64,000 nt of DNA from an uncultured Pelagibacteraceae bacterium. GTDB taxonomy: Bacteria; Pseudomonadota; Alphaproteobacteria; Pelagibacterales; Pelagibacteraceae. The translations under genes and the position numbers were made by a program. Of this stretch, positions 58,804-64,000 are shown one piece after another (position 1 is the stretch's first letter; the number at the start of each line of letters is the position of its first letter). The stretch lies in contig CACGNQ010000001.1 of the NCBI GenBank assembly GCA_902574525.1, positions 62,001-126,000 of the forward strand. The letters run 5' to 3'. The notes under the pieces were generated by a model that worked only from the letters and a program-made list of their open reading frames with translations, ran no database searches and had not been told where the DNA came from.

Positions 58804-59211
58804 ATGGGAAAAAAAAAGAAAAATAAAAAAAAGATTAAAGATGGTAAAGGTCAACTAGGAAAGAAAAAAGAGACCGCTAGAGAAAAAATGATCGGTCAGA
58901 CTATTGGTTACAGATATGATGTAAACTTACTGCCTGATTATTCAAGACTAACTCCATTCTTGAAAAAATACATCGATGCAATGGGTTGGGATGATTTAAA
59001 CTGGCTTGAGGATGTTCATATGGGATATGAAGAAGATCGACCAGCGGTTTTTGACAGAAATGCAAATGGATGGGTAACCATACCTAAAAAAATTAAACTT
59101 CCCAATAATCAACAGGATCGAGATATGATTGCAAGAGAACTTTTAGTTAAATTTCAAATGTCACCTAATCATCCGTTGGTTGATCTTAAAAAAGCTTATA
59201 GAAAATTTTAA
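58804..59211 (+). CDS. Hypothetical protein, Lys-rich N-terminus, in glutamate-synthase-domain cluster
   Basis: ORF starts 2 nt after previous stop; N-terminus MGKKKKNKKKIKDGKGQLGKKKE. Confidence 0.75.
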   Translation: MGKKKKNKKKIKDGKGQLGKKKETAREKMIGQTIGYRYDVNLLPDYSRLTPFLKKYIDAMGWDDLNWLEDVHMGYEEDRPAVFDRNANGWVTIPKKIKLPNNQQDRDMIARELLVKFQMSPNHPLVDLKKAYRKF

Positions 59212-59348
59212 GAATCTAAATAAAATTTCATCTACTTCAGGTTGTTTTTAATTTTGTAAATTGTGTTCGATCTAGGTTTTTAAGCATTGTACTAACCATT
59301 CCATTAAATAATATATTAGTAATTTGTTATAACAAATGGAGGTTTGAA

Positions 59349-60749
59349 ATGACTGACGAACTAGGTGCATTGACGACCATATTTACAGAGTTTTACTACT
59401 GGATAACAGTGGTACTCATGTTTTTAATTCACGTGGGTTTCTGTATGTATGAAGTTGGAGCTTCCCGATACAAACATCATCAACACACTTTAATGAAAAA
59501 TACAATGCTGATACCTTTGGTAACAGTAACTTGGTTTTTATTTGGTTGGTGGATTTATTGGGCATTTCCAACGGGACCAGGTCTTGCACCATCAATAATG
59601 AATGGAAGCGATGCTTTAATTACCGATGACTCTGCTTTTAGCGCAAAATTTTATGTAGCTACAAGTCAGCTTATGGCTGTAAACTTAGGAGATCATATTA
59701 GTGGTGTATTCTGGGCAGCGTTTTTACTTTTCTCATGGACAGCAGCTTCAATTGTTTCTGGTGCAATAATAGAAAGAATAACTACATTTGCATTCGGTAT
59801 ACTTGCAATTGCGATAGGTTCAGTTTTCTGGACTATAGATGCTGCATGGGGATGGCACTTTGACGGGTGGATGCTTAAATTACTCGGATACCATGATGCG
59901 TATGCATCTGGTGTAATTCACGCAATAGCAGGTGGATTTGCTTTGGGTGTTTTAGTAGTTTTGGGTCCAAGAATAGGTAAATTTACATCCAGTGGCGAAC
60001 CTAGAAACATAGGACCAAGGAATCCTTGGTTGGTTACAATCGGATTGTTTTTAATTTATACCGGTTTCTGGGGTTTTTACGCTGCATGTAACATTCCTAT
60101 TTTTAACCTAGGGCCAGAGTATGGAATGGAAGGTGTAACATACTTTACCGCAACAAACATATATGTAACTCCTACTACATTAAGTGGTATTACTTTTAAC
60201 TTTTTAATGTCACTTTCTGGAGGATTATTGGCTGGATATGTGGTTTCGAGAGGAGATCCTTTCTGGACATATTCATCAGGTCTAGCTGGAGTTATCTGTG
60301 CTTCTGCAGGTAATGATTTGTATCACCCAATACAATCAATGATAATTGGTATGATCGGTGTTGTTATCGCATACAAAATGCATTACTGGGTTGAACGTAA
60401 GTTCAAAATAGATGATGCTGTTGGTGCGGTTGCTGTACATGGTTATGCTGGGTTTGTAGGTTTAGTAATTTGTGGATTTGTTTTAAATGGTTATCCATCA
60501 TCAGGCTATAGTGTTGGAGCTATGTGGGACGGATCAACTTATGCATCAATAAATCCTTTAGGAATGTTCATCGGAGCAATAATAATGTTTTTTGTTTTAG
60601 GGATGTTTCCAGGATATATAATTGCAAGAGTTCTCAATGGAGTAGGAAGATTAAGAATTCCTAGAGAGGCAGAAATTGCTGGATTAGACTACGATATAAT
60701 GGAGGCTGCAAAAGATGATGAAAAGTCAGTAGCCTCAGCAACGAGGTAA
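59349..60749 (+). CDS. amt: Ammonium/methylammonium transporter (Amt family, divergent)
   Basis: SGAIIERITTFAFGI; GVIHAIAGGFALGVLVVLGPRIGKF (His1); AVAVHGYAGFVGLVICG (His2). Confidence 0.85.
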   Translation: MTDELGALTTIFTEFYYWITVVLMFLIHVGFCMYEVGASRYKHHQHTLMKNTMLIPLVTVTWFLFGWWIYWAFPTGPGLAPSIMNGSDALITDDSAFSAKFYVATSQLMAVNLGDHISGVFWAAFLLFSWTAASIVSGAIIERITTFAFGILAIAIGSVFWTIDAAWGWHFDGWMLKLLGYHDAYASGVIHAIAGGFALGVLVVLGPRIGKFTSSGEPRNIGPRNPWLVTIGLFLIYTGFWGFYAACNIPIFNLGPEYGMEGVTYFTATNIYVTPTTLSGITFNFLMSLSGGLLAGYVVSRGDPFWTYSSGLAGVICASAGNDLYHPIQSMIIGMIGVVIAYKMHYWVERKFKIDDAVGAVAVHGYAGFVGLVICGFVLNGYPSSGYSVGAMWDGSTYASINPLGMFIGAIIMFFVLGMFPGYIIARVLNGVGRLRIPREAEIAGLDYDIMEAAKDDEKSVASATR

Positions 60750-60761
60750 GGAGGAAAATAT

Positions 60762-60983
60762 ATGGCAACAGTAAATAACTGGATAGATCATTTAAGTGCC
60801 TCTGAAGTCCAAGGTGCTATTTATCCAGGTGTGGGATCAGAAGGAATATTAGTTATTCTAGGTCTCATTATTTGGATTGGATGGCATGTCATTACTGCTA
60901 AGCAAGAAAAAGAAGAGCTTGAAAAACTTGCTAGGCAAAGACGTGGTCCAAATGATTGGAAAAGCAATATTACCGATGGGTAA
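60762..60983 (+). CDS. Small single-TM protein downstream of amt
   Basis: Good SD (GGAGGAAAATAT-ATG); TM EGILVILGLIIWIGWHVITA followed by charged tail. Confidence 0.75.
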   Translation: MATVNNWIDHLSASEVQGAIYPGVGSEGILVILGLIIWIGWHVITAKQEKEELEKLARQRRGPNDWKSNITDG

Positions 60984-60995
60984 TTAATAAAAGAT

Positions 60996-61025
60996 TAAGG
61001 GCGCACTTAAGTGTGCGCCCTTTTT
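60996..61025 (+). terminator. Rho-independent terminator of the amt region
   Basis: GGGCGCAC-ttaagt-GTGCGCCC followed by TTTTTAT; flanking A/T pairs extend stem. Confidence 0.9.
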
Positions 61026-61030
61026 ATAAA

Positions 61031-61192
61031 ATGGAAGAAAATAATCCACAAGAGAATTTAAATAAAACGCCTAGCAAAATGTCTAGGCTTGCATGGCCTA
61101 AAGCTAAATATGGAGTAATTTTAGCAGTAATAATTATTATTGTTGTAAATTTTATTTATTATAAAGATTTCTTTTTATCTCTATTTAAATAA
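61031..61192 (+). CDS. 53-aa single-TM protein (start corrected from ORF-track 60956)
   Basis: MEENNPQENLNKTPSKMSRLAWPKAKYGVILAVIIIIVVNFIYYKDFFLSLFK; listed start lies upstream of terminator hairpin inside previous gene. Confidence 0.5.
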   Translation: MEENNPQENLNKTPSKMSRLAWPKAKYGVILAVIIIIVVNFIYYKDFFLSLFK

Positions 61193-61211
61193 TATTGTGT
61201 TACAATAATTC

Positions 61212-62537
61212 ATGGCAAAAAATCTTTCAGCTATCGCAAAAGCTAAAAAAATCAAATATTTTTTAATAAGTTTTGTGGATCTTTTTGGGGTATTGAGATC
61301 CAAACTTGTACCCGCTAGCGCGATTTCTGGAATGCAAAAGGATGGTGCAGGTTTTGCTGGTTTTGCAACTTGGTTAGATATGACGCCCGCTGATTCAGAT
61401 ATGTTTGCGATTCCAGATCCTGAAAGCCTAATCCAACTTCCATGGAATAAAGAAGTTGGTTGGCTTGCATCTGATTTATGGATGGATGGTAAACAAGTTG
61501 AAGCCTCACCTAGAGTAATGCTTAAAAAACAGATAGATATTTTATCTAGAGATAAATTAACTATGAAATCTGGTGTCGAGTGTGAATTTTTTTTAGTTTC
61601 ACCAGATGGTTCAGCAATAGCTGACCAAAGAGATGTTCAATCAAAACCTTGTTATGACCAATCAGCCTTAATGAGACGATATGATTTAATAAAAGAAATT
61701 TGTGATTGTATGATTGAATTGGGATGGGGCCCTTACCAAAATGATCATGAAGACGCGAATGGACAATTTGAAATGAATTGGGATTTTTCAGATTGTCTGA
61801 CAACAGCAGATAGACATGTCTTTTTCAAATTTATGGTTAAAACATTATCTGAAAAGCATGGTTTACGTGCTACTTTTATGCCAAAACCATTTGAAAATCT
61901 CACTGGAAATGGTTGTCACGCTCATATTTCTTTATGGAACGATAAGAATAATAAGTTTTTAGAAAGTGGAGATAGATATGGCCTAAGTAAATTAGCTTAT
62001 AATTTTCTAGGTGGGTTAATGAAAAATGCATCAACACTATCAGCTTTTTTTAACCCTACTGTAAATAGTTATAGAAGAATTAATGCACCACCAACAAAGT
62101 CAGGCGCATCTTGGTCTCCATCAAGTATTTCTTACACTGGAAATAATAGAACACATATGATTAGGATACCAGATCAAGGTAGATTTGAGCTTAGACTAAT
62201 GGATGGATCTTCAAACCCCTATCTTTTGCAAGCAGGCATACTTGCAGCAGGTTTGCACGGTATGAACATGAAACTTGATCCAGGAGAACCGTTAACTTGT
62301 AACATGTACACTGATTATAAAAACTACCCTGATCTTGATAAGTTACCTGATGATCTTGAAGAGTCATTAGAAAAATTGGAGGAAAATAAAATAATAAAAG
62401 ATGCTTTTAGTGAAACAGTTATAAATAGCTACATCAAATTAAAAAAGGAAGAGATAAGAAGTTTTTTTCAAAATGAAAACTTTGACAAAAAAGGTCCTAT
62501 AACTGACTGGGAAAAATTAAATACATTAGATTGTTGA
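61212..62537 (+). CDS. gmaS: Type III glutamine synthetase family; gamma-glutamylmethylamide synthetase (GMAS) candidate
   Basis: IKYFLISFVDLFGVLRSKLVPASAI; GVECEFFLV; QNDHEDANGQFEMNWDFSDCL; GNGCHAHISLWND; cluster context with mgsABC and amt. Confidence 0.78.
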   Translation: MAKNLSAIAKAKKIKYFLISFVDLFGVLRSKLVPASAISGMQKDGAGFAGFATWLDMTPADSDMFAIPDPESLIQLPWNKEVGWLASDLWMDGKQVEASPRVMLKKQIDILSRDKLTMKSGVECEFFLVSPDGSAIADQRDVQSKPCYDQSALMRRYDLIKEICDCMIELGWGPYQNDHEDANGQFEMNWDFSDCLTTADRHVFFKFMVKTLSEKHGLRATFMPKPFENLTGNGCHAHISLWNDKNNKFLESGDRYGLSKLAYNFLGGLMKNASTLSAFFNPTVNSYRRINAPPTKSGASWSPSSISYTGNNRTHMIRIPDQGRFELRLMDGSSNPYLLQAGILAAGLHGMNMKLDPGEPLTCNMYTDYKNYPDLDKLPDDLEESLEKLEENKIIKDAFSETVINSYIKLKKEEIRSFFQNENFDKKGPITDWEKLNTLDC

Positions 62538-62543
62538 TTAAAA

Positions 62544-63686
62544 ATGAGTACTTCTGAAGATTTAAAATGGGAGCTTACGAATTATATTGATAACAAAAAT
62601 TATAATTTCAGTAGAGAGAAGATATTAAATATTTGTGACGAAAGTAATGTTGATGATGCATATAATACAATATCAAAGTGGAAAAATTATAAACCTACTC
62701 CACTTGTAAATCTTGTAAAATTATCTAATAAACTTAAATTAAATAATATTTTTTATAAAGATGAGTCAAAAAGATTTCATCTAAAATCTTTTAAAGCTTT
62801 AGGTGGGGCTTATGCTGTTGAAAAAACTACACAAGGAAACAAAAATATAATAGTAGCTACAGCAACTGCTGGAAATCATGGACGCTCGGTAGCATGGGGT
62901 GCGCAAAGACTTGGTTTAAAATGTAAAATATTTATTAGCGAGTACGTCAGCGAAGCAAGAGCAAAATCAATGAGAAAACTTGATGCCGAAGTTATAAGAG
63001 TTAATGGAAATTATGAAAAATCTCTAGAGAGATGTATTAATGAATCGAATAAAAATGGGTGGGAAATTGTACAAGATGTTGCTTGGGAGAATTATGAATA
63101 TGTTCCAAAACTTACAATGGCTGGATACTCTGTTATGATTAAAGAAATATCTAATCAAACTAACCAATATATAACACATGTTTTTTTACAAGCAGGTGTC
63201 GGAGGAATGGCATCAGGTGCAATAGCGGGTATAGCAAAATATTTTAAAAGAATTCCAAAAATTATTATTGTAGAACCAGAAAATGCAGATTGTGTTCTAA
63301 AAAGTGTTGAAAATGGTTCATTGCAGAAAGTCAATATTAAAAAAGAAAGTATAATGGGTGGAATGTCTTGCGGAGAAGTATCTTTGGTCCCATGGAAAAT
63401 ATTAAAAGAATCTGTAAATACTTGCACTAGCGTTACAGATGAAAATGTTGATCTAACAGTTGCTATGCTGAGAAATAAAATTTTAAGTGATGTAGAAATA
63501 GTTGGAGGTGAATGTTCAACTCCAGGAATAATTAGTTTGATTGCTTGCGCTGAGGATAGTGAAATAAGGAAAAATTTGGAGTTGGAAGAAAGTTCAAATA
63601 TCTTAATTATAGGTTGTGAAGGTGATGCTGACGAAGATTTATATAATAAATTGTTGTCTACGGGGAATAAAAAATTATTAAAATGA
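62544..63686 (+). CDS. PLP fold-type II enzyme, diaminopropionate ammonia-lyase-like
   Basis: YKPTPLVNLVKLSNKLKLNNIFYKDESKRFHLKSFKALGGAYAV; ATATAGNHGRSVAWGAQ; AGVGGMASGAIAGIA. Confidence 0.83.
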   Translation: MSTSEDLKWELTNYIDNKNYNFSREKILNICDESNVDDAYNTISKWKNYKPTPLVNLVKLSNKLKLNNIFYKDESKRFHLKSFKALGGAYAVEKTTQGNKNIIVATATAGNHGRSVAWGAQRLGLKCKIFISEYVSEARAKSMRKLDAEVIRVNGNYEKSLERCINESNKNGWEIVQDVAWENYEYVPKLTMAGYSVMIKEISNQTNQYITHVFLQAGVGGMASGAIAGIAKYFKRIPKIIIVEPENADCVLKSVENGSLQKVNIKKESIMGGMSCGEVSLVPWKILKESVNTCTSVTDENVDLTVAMLRNKILSDVEIVGGECSTPGIISLIACAEDSEIRKNLELEESSNILIIGCEGDADEDLYNKLLSTGNKKLLK

Positions 63687-64000
63687 AAAAAATTCATAAA
63701 AGAAATATAGAAAATTTAGACTTTTATAAAATTTTTAAACCGCAACTCTCTCCGAAGAAAATGCTGGAGCTAGGTGTATTTGGAGGATCTTATTTTGGTT
63801 CAAATATCAATATAAAAGAATATCCTAAATCATGGTTTGAAAAAGCAAAAATCAGTAAGAACTTCGATATAACTTTAAATCGTTTTAGAGTTAAAGCAGG
63901 ATTATCTAGAGAACACTGGATAGAAAAAGGATGGATATTCAAAGAGGATCCATTAGGTTGGTTTCAATGGTACTGTAGATTTATAAATGGAAGAAGAATT
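63683..64000 (+). CDS. Hypothetical protein, 3' truncated by window edge (not in ORF track)
   Basis: ATGA overlap with previous stop; 106 codons open to window end: MKKIHKRNIENLDFYKIFKPQLSPKKMLELGVFGGSYF...GLSREHWIEKGWIFKEDPLGWFQWYCRFINGRRI. Confidence 0.7.
   Translation, partial: MKKIHKRNIENLDFYKIFKPQLSPKKMLELGVFGGSYFGSNINIKEYPKSWFEKAKISKNFDITLNRFRVKAGLSREHWIEKGWIFKEDPLGWFQWYCRFINGRRI

Noticed and set aside
59212-59348. Possible riboswitch or tRNA upstream of amt
   Set aside because: AT-rich gap without stable stems or tRNA features; treated as ordinary promoter region.
60956-61030. Upstream part of ORF 60956-61192
   Set aside because: Overlaps the previous gene and the terminator hairpin; internal ATG at 61031 is more likely.
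63155-63697. 180-aa minus-strand ORF opposite the diaminopropionate ammonia-lyase-like gene
   Set aside because: Fully antisense to a strongly supported CDS, no domain signature.
1-64000. Defence system, prophage, integron or CRISPR content
   Set aside because: No integrase, transposase, restriction enzyme, Cas, phage structural gene or repeat array found in either strand.

Overview
The window is low-GC, gene-dense DNA with very short intergenic gaps. Gene content points to a SAR11/Pelagibacter-type marine alphaproteobacterium (inferred from sequence, no database search). I found no rRNA, tRNA, CRISPR array, transposon or prophage. The dominant theme is uptake and demethylation of methylated osmolytes and amines, with folate-linked C1 metabolism: a betaine-homocysteine methyltransferase, a DgcA-like demethylase, two betaine/TMAO-type ABC transporters, a four-subunit sarcosine-oxidase-type complex, formate-THF ligase, a DUF1989+GcvT fusion that fits TMAO demethylase (Tdm), and a GMAS/N-methylglutamate-synthase/Amt block. 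Less explained parts are: (i) an LLM-monooxygenase/ThDP-enzyme/DUF1185/hydrolase/ALDH operon behind a possibly structured leader; (ii) a translationally coupled M19 dipeptidase/553-aa unknown/DUF3726-like/50-aa zinc-ribbon operon, whose last gene is missing from the ORF track; (iii) a beta-propeller autotransporter-like protein set among a 2OG oxygenase, nucleotidyltransferase, P-loop kinase and methyltransferase; (iv) three strong hairpins each ending 9-11 nt before the start codon of a membrane-protein gene; (v) unknown small proteins accompanying the N-methylglutamate and Amt genes.
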